Source of the DNA: Poriferisodalis sp965221195
GTDB lineage: Bacteria; Actinomycetota; Acidimicrobiia; Acidimicrobiales; Poriferisodalaceae
Length of the DNA stretch: 64,000 bases
Assembly (NCBI GenBank): GCA_965221195.1
Contig: OZ244864.1
Coordinates: forward strand, 806,001-870,000
Direction: 5' to 3'
The notes below the pieces were generated by a model. That model was not told the DNA's origin and searched no databases. It saw nothing but the letters and a program-made list of their open reading frames with translations. Positions within the stretch are counted from its first letter, which is position 1; every line of letters starts with the position of its first letter. Positions 8,247 to 16,576 of the stretch are shown piece by piece. A program made the position numbers and the translations under genes.

Positions 8247-8692
8247 AGGTTGTGCTGCGTAGTGATGTGGACGGTGTAGGCACAGCGGGTGCCGTTGTTG
8301 ATGTCGCTGACGGATTTGCGCGCAATCATCTGATTCCTCGCGGCTTGGCCTTACGGGCGACCCAAGGCACGGTTACCCAAGCCGCAGCAATGGCCCGAGC
8401 GCGGGCTGCACGCGACTTGCGCGAACGCTCAACAGCCGAAACCGTGGCGAACCAGCTGATGTCTGAGGGCGTGACAATCGCCGCTCGGGCTGGATCGGGC
8501 ATGCATCTGTACGGTTCGGTCACCGCCAGCGAGATTGCCGCTGCTGTGACGGCACGCACCGGCGTGGAGATTGACCGGCGCAAGCTGTCGTTGGCTGCGC
8601 CGATTCGCACCGTTGGCTCGCACGAAGTTTCCGCGCAGCTGCACCCTGAGGTGGCGTTCTCGTTTAACGTCAATGTCGTCGCTTTGAGTTAG
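8243..8692 (+). CDS. rplI: 50S ribosomal protein bL9
   Basis: 149 residues with the bL9 layout: N-terminal domain MKVVLRSDVDGVGTAGAVVDVADGFARNHLIPRGLALRA split by a central helix, then a C-terminal domain ending in a VAFSFNVNVVAL strand. The N-terminal stretch matches the family motif G-x(n)-V-x-V-x-x-G-Y-A-R-N-x-L-x-P. Overlaps rpsR by four bases. Last gene of the ribosomal operon; several hairpins follow before dnaB. Confidence 0.94.
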   Translation: MKVVLRSDVDGVGTAGAVVDVADGFARNHLIPRGLALRATQGTVTQAAAMARARAARDLRERSTAETVANQLMSEGVTIAARAGSGMHLYGSVTASEIAAAVTARTGVEIDRRKLSLAAPIRTVGSHEVSAQLHPEVAFSFNVNVVALS

Positions 8693-8732
8693 CTCGGCAC
8701 TGAGTTGAGTTAGCTGAGTTGAGTTAGCTCGG
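8685..8732. repeat. Nested direct repeats over the rplI stop
   Basis: The motif tgagttagctcggc occurs at 8685 and 8717 with shorter tgagt/tgagttagc copies between. The first copy contains the rplI stop codon, so the array adds extra stops and marks a local duplication at the gene end. Confidence 0.75.
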
Positions 8733-8795
8733 CGCCGCTGGCCAAGCGGCTCCCGTGCGACGCTTGGCCCCTTGGGGCTTGAGTTCTTGGGGTTG

Positions 8796-8814
8796 TCACA
8801 CCCCCTTGGTGTGA
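8796..8814. terminator. Hairpin after the rpsF-rplI operon
   Basis: Perfect 7-bp stem TCACACC/GGTGTGA with a CCCTT loop, about 100 bases after rplI. Two more hairpins follow: CCTGCC/GGCAGG (8855-8880) and GATTTC/GAAATC (8884-8900). None has a T-run, so factor-independent termination is possible but unproven; some may belong to a dnaB leader. Confidence 0.4.
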
Positions 8815-8952
8815 TAGCCCCATGGCTAGGACCGATCTCAGCGCCTGTGGAAAACCTGCCGGCTATGCCCCTATGGCAGGCCTGATTTCCACTAGAAATC
8901 CCCGTGCTTTACACAAGCGTTCCAGACGAATTACGCGGCAGGCTTGTTGGCG

Positions 8953-10317
8953 ATGAGCTTGGTTGAGCTGCCCACAGATGTTGCACGCCGAAGTGGCGGG
9001 CGGCTGCCGCCGCAGAACATTGACGCTGAGGAGTCGGTGCTCGGTGCGATGCTGCTCTCCAACGATGCCATAGGCGCTGCTGTGGAGCGCTTAGCGGCCG
9101 AGCATTTCTATGTGCCAGCCAACGGCCTGGTCTTCGACGCGATCGAGGCGCTGTACGTCTCATCAGAGCCTGTCGACTGCCTGACAGTCGCCGACCAGCT
9201 TGAGCGTGCGGGCAATCTGGCCGCCGCCGGCGGTGCTGAGCGTCTGCTGGCGCTCGAAGCGGCCACTCCGACACTGGCCCACGTAGACCGCTACGCGCGC
9301 ATCGTTGAAGACAACGCCTTGCTGCGTCGGTTGATCTCAGTGTCTGCTGAGATCTCCGAAATTGCCTATGACCGTCCTGCCGATACCGCCGCTGCCATTG
9401 ACCAGGCGGAGTCGCTGGTGTTCAGCGTGGCTGAGCGCCGCATTGTCGATTCCACCGAGTCGTTGCACGATCTGCTCGACCAGAGCCTCGACCGGCTTGA
9501 GGAGCTCTACGAACGGGGCGACGCCTTCTCGGGTTTGGCGACTGGCTTCTCATCGCTCGACGGCATCTTGTCGGGTATCCAGCCGTCAGCGTTGGTAGTG
9601 GTCGGCGGGCGACCTGCGATGGGTAAGACAGCGTTCGCTCTGACGGTGGCCTCCAACGTTGCGCTTCAATCTCAAGAGCCGGTTCTGTTGTTTTGTTTGG
9701 AGATGAACCACGCCGAACTGACGGGTCGCCTGCTGGCATCGGACGCGCGAGTGGATGCCACCCGAGTCCGGACTGGCCAGCTCCGGGCCGAGGAGTGGAA
9801 TCGCATCACTCGCAGCGTGGGCCGCCTCGGCGACGCGCAGATGTGGATCGACGACAACCCCAACGTGACCGTGGCTGAGATTCGCGCCAAAGCCCGACGA
9901 CTGCGCAGTCGTTTGGGCAAGCTAGGGCTCATCGTGGTCGACTATTTGCAGCTGATGAGCGGTCGTGCCAACGCAGAGAACCGTCAGGTAGAGATCGCTG
10001 AGATCTCCCGCGGGTTGAAGATCCTTGCTCGCGAGCTTGAGACACCGATCGTGGCGTTGTCGCAGCTGAGCCGCAACTTGGAGTCCCGCAGCGATAAACG
10101 GCCGATGCTCTCAGATCTGCGTGAGTCAGGCTCTATCGAACAAGATGCCGATGTGGTGATGTTCATCTACCGCGATGAGGTGTACAACGAAGACACAACC
10201 GACCGAGGCTTAGCCGAGATCATTGTTTCGAAGCATCGCAATGGCCCGACCGGCACAGCGCGAGTGGCGTTCATGCCGCAGTACACACTGTTTGCCGATA
10301 TGGCGCACGAGAGCTAA
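8953..10317 (+). CDS. dnaB: Replicative DNA helicase DnaB
   Basis: 454 residues. N-terminal domain PPQNIDAEESVLGAMLLS (~15-32) binds primase and stabilises the hexamer. The RecA-like ATPase has Walker A GGRPAMGKTA, the LIVVDYLQLMSG Walker B segment, LSQLSRNLESR, and SDLRESGSIEQDADVVMFI. No intein interrupts it, in contrast to some mycobacterial DnaB genes. ATG 8953 chosen; an in-frame TTG at 8944 would add three residues, and neither has a strong ribosome site. Follows the rpsF operon, as in many actinobacteria. Confidence 0.96.
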   Translation: MSLVELPTDVARRSGGRLPPQNIDAEESVLGAMLLSNDAIGAAVERLAAEHFYVPANGLVFDAIEALYVSSEPVDCLTVADQLERAGNLAAAGGAERLLALEAATPTLAHVDRYARIVEDNALLRRLISVSAEISEIAYDRPADTAAAIDQAESLVFSVAERRIVDSTESLHDLLDQSLDRLEELYERGDAFSGLATGFSSLDGILSGIQPSALVVVGGRPAMGKTAFALTVASNVALQSQEPVLLFCLEMNHAELTGRLLASDARVDATRVRTGQLRAEEWNRITRSVGRLGDAQMWIDDNPNVTVAEIRAKARRLRSRLGKLGLIVVDYLQLMSGRANAENRQVEIAEISRGLKILARELETPIVALSQLSRNLESRSDKRPMLSDLRESGSIEQDADVVMFIYRDEVYNEDTTDRGLAEIIVSKHRNGPTGTARVAFMPQYTLFADMAHES

Positions 10318-10322
10318 TAGCT

Positions 10323-10583
10323 GTGCCGATGTGGCCCGGCTCGCCGGTGATTTTGGCGCAGGTAGCCGAGACAGCACCGTTTCTCGGCGAAGATCTCATC
10401 CCGTACTTGGTGCTGGCTTTGGGCGCTGCACTGCTCGTTGGTAATGCAGCAGCTTTAGCGCGACCTCGTCGATCCGGCGACAACGGCGAACCGGTACGAG
10501 CACCCGCGTGGCGTGCCCTGCCGCTCGCCCTTGTCGGCCTCGTCGCAGCAATTTGGGCACTCGCAACGCTTTTCGCAGGCTGA
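10323..10583 (+). CDS. Small two-span membrane protein, unknown function
   Basis: 86 residues from GTG 10323 (or ATG 10329). There are two hydrophobic segments, YLVLALGAALLVGNAAALA (~28-46) and LPLALVGLVAAIWALATLF (~66-84), with a basic linker RPRRSGDN. Only five bases separate it from the dnaB stop. I do not recognise the family; a real gene is supported by hydrophobic pattern, tight spacing and codon use like its neighbours. Confidence 0.55.
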   Translation: MPMWPGSPVILAQVAETAPFLGEDLIPYLVLALGAALLVGNAAALARPRRSGDNGEPVRAPAWRALPLALVGLVAAIWALATLFAG

Positions 10584-10587
10584 GCGG

Positions 10588-10658
10588 AGCGGGTGAGGGG
10601 AATCGAACCCCCGTTATCAGCTTGGGAAGCTGAAGTTCTGCCATTGAACTACACCCGC
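10588..10658 (-). tRNA. tRNA-Gly (anticodon CCC)
   Basis: Minus-strand cloverleaf with acceptor GCGGGTG/CACCCGC, D-arm, anticodon stem TCAGC/GCTGA around loop TTCCCAA (anticodon CCC), and a T-arm with GGTTCGATTCC. The CCA end is not encoded. It faces the dnaB operon and is convergent with the small membrane gene. Confidence 0.93.
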
Positions 10659-10811
10659 AGGCCCGCTCAAGCCTATTGCGCGCCGACGCATCAGCAAGCG
10701 TCAAGCGCGCTCCGTGCCATTAGGGTCGGCCCGGCGGCGGCGGGGCTGCAGCATGCGCTGGCGGGCACGCTGCCAGACTGTTCCACCCCGTAAGGACGGA
10801 AGGGGAGCGAG

Positions 10812-11390
10812 GTGATCCTGTCGGATCGGAGCATCCTTGAATCGCTTGCGCAGGGCCGTATCGTCATTGAACCGTTGAGTGATGCAGCGGTGCAACCCTC
10901 CTCGGTGGATCTGCGGTTGGATGCCACCTTTAGGGTGTTCCGCAACCACACACGCCAAGTCATTGATGTCGCTGAAGACCAGACCGACTTGACCGAGGAG
11001 GTGAAGGTTGTCGCCGGCGATGCCTTCATCTTGCATCCCGGCGAGTTCGCACTGGGCGCGACGCTTGAGCGTGTGGCTGTCTCCGACGATCTGGTCGGCC
11101 GCATTGAGGGCAAATCTTCGCTCGGCCGACTCGGATTGCTGATTCACACCACCGCCGGTTTCGTGGATCCCGGCTGGGATGGTTACTTGACGCTCGAGCT
11201 GTCCAACGTGGCCAACCTGCCGATCACATTGTATCCAAACATGAAGATCTGCCAGATCAGCTTCATGGAGATGACCACCCCGGCTGAGTACCCGTACGGT
11301 GCTGATCGACTGGGCTCCAAGTACCGAGGTCAACGCGGCCCCACCCCTAGCCGCTACCACGAGAACTTCCGTCCCCGCCGCCTCTTGTAA
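10812..11390 (+). CDS. dcd: dCTP deaminase
   Basis: 192 residues of the dUTPase-fold family, with RIEGKSSLGRLGLLIHTTAGFVDPGWDGYLTLEL and the C-terminal GSKYRGQRGPTPSR signature. It deaminates dCTP to dUTP; some actinobacterial members go straight to dUMP. A separate dUTPase is encoded at 52137-52583, so either activity is possible here. GTG 10812 follows an AGGGGAG ribosome site. Stands alone on the plus strand. Confidence 0.94.
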   Translation: MILSDRSILESLAQGRIVIEPLSDAAVQPSSVDLRLDATFRVFRNHTRQVIDVAEDQTDLTEEVKVVAGDAFILHPGEFALGATLERVAVSDDLVGRIEGKSSLGRLGLLIHTTAGFVDPGWDGYLTLELSNVANLPITLYPNMKICQISFMEMTTPAEYPYGADRLGSKYRGQRGPTPSRYHENFRPRRLL

Positions 11391-11434
11391 CCCAACGCCG
11401 CGAAACCGCCGGGTCGCATTCTCGTGCCCAGCAG

Positions 11435-11461
11435 CGCCGCTGTGGACACTCCAAAGCGGCG
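11435..11461. terminator. Hairpin downstream of dcd
   Basis: Stem CGCCGCT/AGCGGCG with a 13-base loop, 45 bases after the dcd stop. No T-run follows, so its role as a terminator is tentative. Confidence 0.35.
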
Positions 11462-11616
11462 TGGCAAAGATCGGCTACGGGTTGCCTCAAAGCAGGTGGG
11501 CAGCCCTACTCTCCGTGATTTTGCGGGTACCGTAGTTGTTGTCTACCGGTATAGGTCCGATGACGTTCACACTGCCTAGCTTGATTCTGTGGCACAATTC
11601 GTGATGTTGCCTAATT

Positions 11617-11632
11617 TGTTGCCTAGGCAACA
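11617..11632. promoter_or_regulatory. 16-bp perfect palindrome, candidate operator
   Basis: TGTTGCCTAGGCAACA is a perfect palindrome. A further half-site, TGTTGCCTA, lies 12 bases upstream (11605-11613), giving three half-sites in phase. It sits 42 bases ahead of the start of a small helix-turn-helix gene, the expected place for an autoregulatory operator. Confidence 0.5.
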
Positions 11633-11673
11633 TGCGTGCAACACGAAGCGTCGCGCTTGGCATAGGAGTTCCA

Positions 11674-11871
11674 ATGAGCGGAGATGGCAACCCGTTCCGG
11701 CTGTTGAACCCCGCAGAACCGGGATACCTCTATTCCGCAGCGGACAGACGCCCCGCCGCTTCCGCCAAAGACCTCATCCTCGCTGCCCGCAAAGCAGCCC
11801 CGTACGCTGAGATCGCCCGACGAACCGGAGCCAGCCGCAGCTATGTGAGTCGCGTGCTCGGATCAAGGTAG
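11674..11871 (+). CDS. Small helix-turn-helix protein
   Basis: 65 residues from ATG 11674, preceded by AGGAG at 11664-11668. The C-terminal half, AARKAAPYAEIARRTGASRSYVSRVLGS, fits a helix-turn-helix (EIARRTGASRSYVSRVL). The N-terminal half (NPFRLLNPAEPGYLYSAADRRP) is unfamiliar. A longer reading from ATG 11632 is possible but would begin at the edge of the palindrome and lacks a ribosome site. Likely a DNA-binding regulator, possibly autoregulated through 11617-11632. Confidence 0.5.
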   Translation: MSGDGNPFRLLNPAEPGYLYSAADRRPAASAKDLILAARKAAPYAEIARRTGASRSYVSRVLGSR

Positions 11872-12028
11872 CCGCGAAAATGCCAAAATCACCGTCGCAT
11901 GGTCCCTGATCGTCCACCCTTGAGTTCAATACACAGCCCGCAAAAATTTACGACAGGGTAAGCTTACTGAGGCAGTACTTCCCCCTGTTTGTTTGTTGCG
12001 TTGACGTGTTTGCCCTTACAGGGTGGGG

Positions 12029-14248
12029 TTATGAATCGGCGGCTTCAAGGGCATCGATGAGATGAATGGAAATGTCGGCGACCTTGACATCATCTTCTTC
12101 CACACCGTGGCCCTTTACACCATCGTCGATCATGATGTAACAGAACGGACACGCCGTGGCGATGCGGTCGGCTCCGGTGTCGAGCAGTTCGCGTGAGCGT
12201 TCGTCGTTTACTTTGGTACCGAGCGTTTCTTCCATCCACATGCGGGCACCACCAGCACCGCAGCACATGCCCTTGGTGCCGTTGCGCGGAGCTTCCACAA
12301 TCTCTACGCCACCCAAGCTGCCGATGACGTTACGTGGCGCCAAGTACACATCGTTGTGGCGACCCAAATAACACGAGTCGTGATACACGACCCGTTCGTC
12401 CAGCCGTGCCTCAGAGAGATCCAAGCTCCCGTCGGCCACGAGCCGTTCGAGGAACTGAGCGTGGTGGATGACTTCCCAGTTGCCGCCGTACTGCGGATAC
12501 TCGTTGCGCAACGTGTTAAAACAATGCGGGCACTGAGTGATGATCTTGCGGACTCCCATGCCGTTGAGCGCTGTGATGTTCTCCGCCGCAAGCATTTGGA
12601 ACAGATACTCGTTACCGGAGCGTCGAGCACTGTCGCCTGTGCAGTTCTCGCCCGGACCCAAGATCGCAAAATCGACACCGGCGCGCCGCAGCAGTTTCGC
12701 CGTTGCAACCGAAACCCGACGGTTCTTGTCGTCGAACGATCCGGCACAACCCACCCAATAGAGGTACTCGTGATTGAAGGGGCCATCTGGCTCAACTATC
12801 TCAACCTCAAGGCCGTCGGCCCAGTCAGCCCGTTCGCCGTTGTTGAGATTCCAAGGATTGGCGTTGTTCTCCATGCCGCGGAAAGCCCCTCCCAGCTCAG
12901 CGGGGAACTCGCTTTCCATCAGCGTCAGATAGCGCCGCATGTCGAGGATCTTGTCCAGTATCTCGATGTTCACCGGACAGTTCTCGTCGCACGCCCTACA
13001 GGTAGTACACGCCCAAAGTTCTTCGTGAGTGATTCGCTCAAACATCGAATCTGCCGTCACGGTGATCTCGGCATCAGTGCCGATAGGCGGTGTCACTTGG
13101 CCATGCTCGCCGGTTGCTGCCATGATCTCACCGGTCTTCAGCACGATCTCGCGCGGGTCGAGCGGCTTGCCTGTGGCATGAGCCGGACACACCGCAGTGC
13201 AACGACCACACATAGTGCAGGCGTCGGTATCGAGCAACTGTTTCCAAGTGAATTCGTGTACCGCCGACACGCCGACAGTCTCGATGTCTTCGGCTTCCAT
13301 CAAGTCGGGAACCATGCGCATTGCGCCCTTGGGCCGTTCGCGGTCGCGCAGATACATATTGAGCGGCGAAGTGAACATGTGTCGCAGCATGGTGATCGGC
13401 AGCATCGCCAAAAAAGCGAAAAAGCATCCCACATGGGCAATCCACAGCGTTTGGTGCCAGCCTCTGATGTTGGTGAGCCCTTCAAACGCGGCTGACAACG
13501 GGTAGCCCACGAACGACCACTGTTCATACGTCGGACGTCCGTCAATGACGATCCGCATCGCTTCGGCAACGAAGCCGGTAGCACCCAGTGCCGCCAGCAC
13601 CACCAAGATCACCATGTGCTCGGGCCGAGATTTGATTCGAATGCGATATGGGCGAGCGACATAGCGCCGCACGATCGCCCAGACAGCACCGACAAGGAAG
13701 AACACCCCGGCGAGATCGCCGACAAAGCTGAAGCCTTGGTACGTGGGACCGACGAGAAACTTGGCCGCCGTGGGCAACTGATGGTTGATCTCTAGCGTCG
13801 TGGTGACTGCTAGCAGCACCAAGAACCCGTAGTAAAGCAACGCATGCATGACACCGGCAGCGGGATCACGCAACAGCGTCTGCATGAGCACACCACCGCG
13901 GTAATCCGCTAGCCGCCGACGAACGTTGTGAGTGGTGGTGGAACGTCGGTCAGGTGTACCGCGCTGCCAATTGCGTGTGCGTTGGGCAAAATTCCATGCG
14001 CCGTACAAAATCAGAACGCACGTCATTGCGTAAAACGCAAATTTGACCCCGCCTGGAATGTTGCCGAACACTTCCCGGTGCGCTGCGTCGGTGTCTTCTT
14101 TGAAATTGAAAACAGCAGCCAAGATGCCTGAGAGGGCAGTGATAACGGCGAAGGCAGCGCCGACGGCCAGCACCAGCTGGTGCGGACGCAGAAGTGGTTT
14201 GTTCACGCTGGTGAAGTTACTTGATGTCTCCGCTGTGGCTTCAAGCAC
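12029..14248 (-). CDS. Membrane Fe-S oxidoreductase, heterodisulfide reductase-related
   Basis: 739 residues. The N-terminal third holds about five membrane spans of a NarI-like cytochrome b type (histidines near 135, 265 and 272). Then come two 4Fe-4S clusters: C344-x2-C347-x2-C350-x3-C354 and C414-x2-C417-x2-C420-x3-C424. Two C-terminal cysteine-rich CCG domains follow, with CAGSFDD, CPHCFNTL, HDSCYLGRHND and CCGAGGARMW. The architecture matches mycobacterial Rv0338c-type reductases, thought to pass electrons between a soluble donor and the quinone pool; substrate unknown. GTG 14248 is the assigned start and has no strong ribosome site. Downstream of the cyclic-nucleotide-binding gene on the same strand. 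Confidence 0.88.
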   Translation of the reverse strand: MLEATAETSSNFTSVNKPLLRPHQLVLAVGAAFAVITALSGILAAVFNFKEDTDAAHREVFGNIPGGVKFAFYAMTCVLILYGAWNFAQRTRNWQRGTPDRRSTTTHNVRRRLADYRGGVLMQTLLRDPAAGVMHALLYYGFLVLLAVTTTLEINHQLPTAAKFLVGPTYQGFSFVGDLAGVFFLVGAVWAIVRRYVARPYRIRIKSRPEHMVILVVLAALGATGFVAEAMRIVIDGRPTYEQWSFVGYPLSAAFEGLTNIRGWHQTLWIAHVGCFFAFLAMLPITMLRHMFTSPLNMYLRDRERPKGAMRMVPDLMEAEDIETVGVSAVHEFTWKQLLDTDACTMCGRCTAVCPAHATGKPLDPREIVLKTGEIMAATGEHGQVTPPIGTDAEITVTADSMFERITHEELWACTTCRACDENCPVNIEILDKILDMRRYLTLMESEFPAELGGAFRGMENNANPWNLNNGERADWADGLEVEIVEPDGPFNHEYLYWVGCAGSFDDKNRRVSVATAKLLRRAGVDFAILGPGENCTGDSARRSGNEYLFQMLAAENITALNGMGVRKIITQCPHCFNTLRNEYPQYGGNWEVIHHAQFLERLVADGSLDLSEARLDERVVYHDSCYLGRHNDVYLAPRNVIGSLGGVEIVEAPRNGTKGMCCGAGGARMWMEETLGTKVNDERSRELLDTGADRIATACPFCYIMIDDGVKGHGVEEDDVKVADISIHLIDALEAADS

Positions 14249-14317
14249 CGATGCGTTGGCATGCGTGTGCTGTGCAGCGGCGAGCGGTGCAGTGAGGTCT
14301 TCAAGCGCTGAGGCGGC

Positions 14318-14749
14318 TCAGCCGTAGAGCTTGCGGTTTGACTTGCGCAGGCGACCGGCCAGCTCCGACAACAGCTTGTGTGCCACCGACGGTGTCTTGT
14401 CGATGATGCCTTTCAGGGCGCGGCGTGACAGCATGATGGTTTCCATGTCTGTTGAAGCCACGACCGACGCTGTGCGTGGTCCGTCGTCAAACAACGCCAT
14501 CTCGCCGATCGACTCCCCGGGGCTGAGTTCGGCAACTTTGCGGCCGTTTCGACGAACCACAGCGGTGCCACTGACGATCACAAACGCGTGTCCGGCGCTT
14601 GAACCACCGCCGCCTTCCTCAACAATGTTGTCGCCGGCAGTGAAATCAACCTGCTCGGCGGCACGCGCGATGTTTTGGAGTTCTTTCTTGTTGCAGTCAG
14701 AGAACAACTCGATCTCGCGCAGGCTCTCCACACGGTTAGCCACAGACAT
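14318..14749 (-). CDS. Cyclic-nucleotide-binding domain protein
   Basis: 143 residues from ATG 14749, with an AAGGAGCG ribosome site. The whole protein is a Crp-type cNMP-binding beta-roll: LREIELFSDCNKKELQNIA, FTAGDNIVEEG, ISGTAVV-type strands, and the phosphate-binding cassette LSPGESIGEMALFDDGPRTASV. There is no C-terminal helix-turn-helix, so it is a stand-alone sensor rather than a Crp/Fnr activator. Co-oriented 69 bases upstream of the Fe-S oxidoreductase, which it may regulate; that is inference. Confidence 0.88.
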   Translation of the reverse strand: MSVANRVESLREIELFSDCNKKELQNIARAAEQVDFTAGDNIVEEGGGGSSAGHAFVIVSGTAVVRRNGRKVAELSPGESIGEMALFDDGPRTASVVASTDMETIMLSRRALKGIIDKTPSVAHKLLSELAGRLRKSNRKLYG

Positions 14750-15083
14750 ATTTCGCTCCTTGCCACATTGACCTATTGCGGACCTACTGCGCTGGGGCTT
14801 TGCAAACCCCGCGCTCGTTAGACAGTAGCACGCGCCCAGTGGTTCGGTGATACGAGAATCGCTACAGACTACCTGCGTGCGGTGGGGAGACCGCCGAACG
14901 CAGCCGATCCAGCCAACGACACGCATCGCCGCTGCCGTTCCGACGCTGAGGCTGTGTGTTTGGAGGCTGTCCAGCGAAGCGGCGTGCAATCTTGCGTGGC
15001 GCGTGCGACGCTAGTAGTCAACAGCTGACCGGTTCGGCACGAGCAGTTCGGCACAAGCAATCCAGTACAGGCGGAGGGGCGCA
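14750..15083. other. Intergenic region ahead of the P-II gene
   Basis: 334 bases between two divergent genes with no credible gene. It contains a near-palindrome ggggctttgcaaacccc around 14797 and a 14-bp direct duplication (15031-15060) shortly before the P-II start. Confidence 0.5.
15031..15060. repeat. 14-bp tandem repeat x2 before the P-II gene
   Basis: gttcggcacgagca is followed directly by gttcggcacaagca. The unit length is not a multiple of three, consistent with its non-coding location 24 bases ahead of the P-II start. Confidence 0.75.
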
Positions 15084-15437
15084 ATGGTTGAGGAATCTGT
15101 GGCACTGGTGACCGCGGTCATCAAGCCGCATCGACTTGAGATGGTCCTCGAAGCGCTCCGCGATCTCGATATCACAGGACTCACGGCATCGGAAGTGCGG
15201 GGCTTCGGCCGCCAAGGCGGTCACACAGAGACATACCGAGGCACCGAATATCACGTCGATTTCATTCCGAAGGTTCGTATTGAGGTGCTGGTTGCGTTTG
15301 AGTTGGCCGAACGCGTCGTGGACGCCATTGTGGAATCCACCCGCACTGAGCGCATCGGTGACGGCAAGGTGTGGGTCACCTCGGTCGACAGCGTGGTGCG
15401 GATCCGCACCGGCGAGCGCGGCATCGATGCGCTCTAA
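15084..15437 (+). CDS. P-II family nitrogen regulator
   Basis: 117 residues with the complete P-II fold: VIKPHRLEMVLEALRDL, SEVRGFGRQGGHTETYRG, the T-loop tyrosine in TEYHVDFIPK, the B-loop TERIGDGKVWVTSVD, and the C-terminal VRIRTGERG. It senses 2-oxoglutarate and ATP/ADP and controls nitrogen transport or metabolism. Actinobacterial P-II usually sits with amtB and glnD; neither is adjacent here, so its partner is elsewhere. A GGCGGAGGGG stretch precedes the ATG. Confidence 0.93.
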   Translation: MVEESVALVTAVIKPHRLEMVLEALRDLDITGLTASEVRGFGRQGGHTETYRGTEYHVDFIPKVRIEVLVAFELAERVVDAIVESTRTERIGDGKVWVTSVDSVVRIRTGERGIDAL

Positions 15438-15522
15438 CACAAGTTGACGGACCGGCTGTAGGCCTGTCCAAGCTCAGCCTGCCCAGATTCGTGACAGGCG
15501 CTAGGGCAAATGTGGCAAAAAC

Positions 15523-16251
15523 TCAACGCAGGTAGCGGTCGGCGACAGCGCACTCGGTTGTTGTCGCCCAATCGTTGTTGAGTTCGTACATCAGTGGCAC
15601 GCCGGTCGGAATGTCGAGTTCGGCGATTTCGGCATCGCCGATTCCGTCGAGATGCTTCACCAAGGCTCTGAGGCTGTTGCCGTGCGCGGCTACGAGCACG
15701 GTCGCGCCTTCCCGCAGATCGGCGACGATGCTGTCTTGCCAGTAGGGCAACATTCGCTGGACCACGTCAGCTAGGCACTCACCGCGCGGCATTTCGTCGT
15801 CTGCCAAGCCCGCATAGCGAGCATCGCTCGACACGTCGAACGGGTGCCCGACGGGCATTGGCGGGGGTGCCACGTCGTAGCTGCGACGCCAAAGCCGGAC
15901 CTGCTCAGTGCCGTGCCGTTCGGCCGTCTCTGCTTTGTTCATGCCGGTCAACGCTCCGTAGTGGCGCTCGTTTAGACGCCAGTGGCGCCTCACCGGTAAC
16001 CAGCTCAGCGCCATCTCATCGAGCGCTGTGTTGGCCGTCTGGATCGCACGCCGCAGCAGCGAAGTATGAACGACATCGGGCCTAATGCCCGCGTCTGCCA
16101 GCGCAATGCCCGCAGCGCGCGCCTCTGCCTGCCCTGCGTCGGTCAAGCCGATGTCCCACCATCCGGTGAAGCGATTCTCAAGATTCCACTCGCTTTGTCC
16201 GTGTCGCAGCAGTACGAGCGTGCGCGTATGGAGGACCGATGCCATGGGCAT
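15523..16251 (-). CDS. gpmA: 2,3-bisphosphoglycerate-dependent phosphoglycerate mutase
   Basis: 242 residues of the histidine phosphatase superfamily: LLRHGQSEWNLENRFTGWWD with the phospho-acceptor histidine, LRRAIQTANTAL, RLNERHYGALTGMNKAE, and the second catalytic histidine in AAHGNSLRALVKHL. It interconverts 3- and 2-phosphoglycerate. ATG 16251 and ATG 16245 are both possible starts. Divergent from dnaK. A second, more distant histidine phosphatase lies at 52735-53439. Confidence 0.94.
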   Translation of the reverse strand: MPMASVLHTRTLVLLRHGQSEWNLENRFTGWWDIGLTDAGQAEARAAGIALADAGIRPDVVHTSLLRRAIQTANTALDEMALSWLPVRRHWRLNERHYGALTGMNKAETAERHGTEQVRLWRRSYDVAPPPMPVGHPFDVSSDARYAGLADDEMPRGECLADVVQRMLPYWQDSIVADLREGATVLVAAHGNSLRALVKHLDGIGDAEIAELDIPTGVPLMYELNNDWATTTECAVADRYLR

Positions 16252-16576
16252 GCACGGTAGCCCCAGTCAGCCACTCGCGAACCCAGACCCAGCACATCCC
16301 CCAGCGCACACCCCCAGTACCCACCCGATGCTTGGCCTGTTGCGGTCTGCCGCGGTCTGTTTGTGGCCTGTTGCGACTGCGCCGTCGAAGCCCTATGCTG
16401 CTGTCCAGAATGCTAACTCAGAAAAGTTGTTAGCAAAGCACTCAAGTTATATGCTTGCGTAGCAAACCTGTACCGCTTTGGCCCAGGGCAATTTGACTCA
16501 GAGCAATTTGGCTTAGGACAAATTGACTCAAGACAAATCAACCCAGCCAAGCGGACTAAACGAGAAAGGCGCAACC
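16252..16576 (+). promoter_or_regulatory. dnaK promoter region and leader
   Basis: A plausible housekeeping promoter is TTGTTA (16427-16432), 17 bases, TATGCT (16450-16455). Inside its spacer is ACTCAAG (16440-16446), a perfect right half of the HspR operator HAIR (CTTGAGT-N7-ACTCAAG); the left half (GTTGTTA) is poor. An HspR gene is in the operon, so repression here is expected. The leader then carries four 15-bp repeats (16485-16544). Confidence 0.5.
16485..16544 (+). repeat. 15-bp tandem repeat x4 in the dnaK leader
   Basis: Units agggcaatttgactc, agagcaatttggctt, aggacaaattgactc and aagacaaatcaaccc at 16485, 16500, 16515 and 16530. They lie between the candidate promoter and the dnaK ribosome site, so would be transcribed. 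Confidence 0.85.

Noticed and set aside
12356..13495. 379-codon plus-strand open frame opposite the Fe-S oxidoreductase
   Set aside because: It is the antisense shadow of a well-supported gene with two 4Fe-4S motifs and CCG domains.
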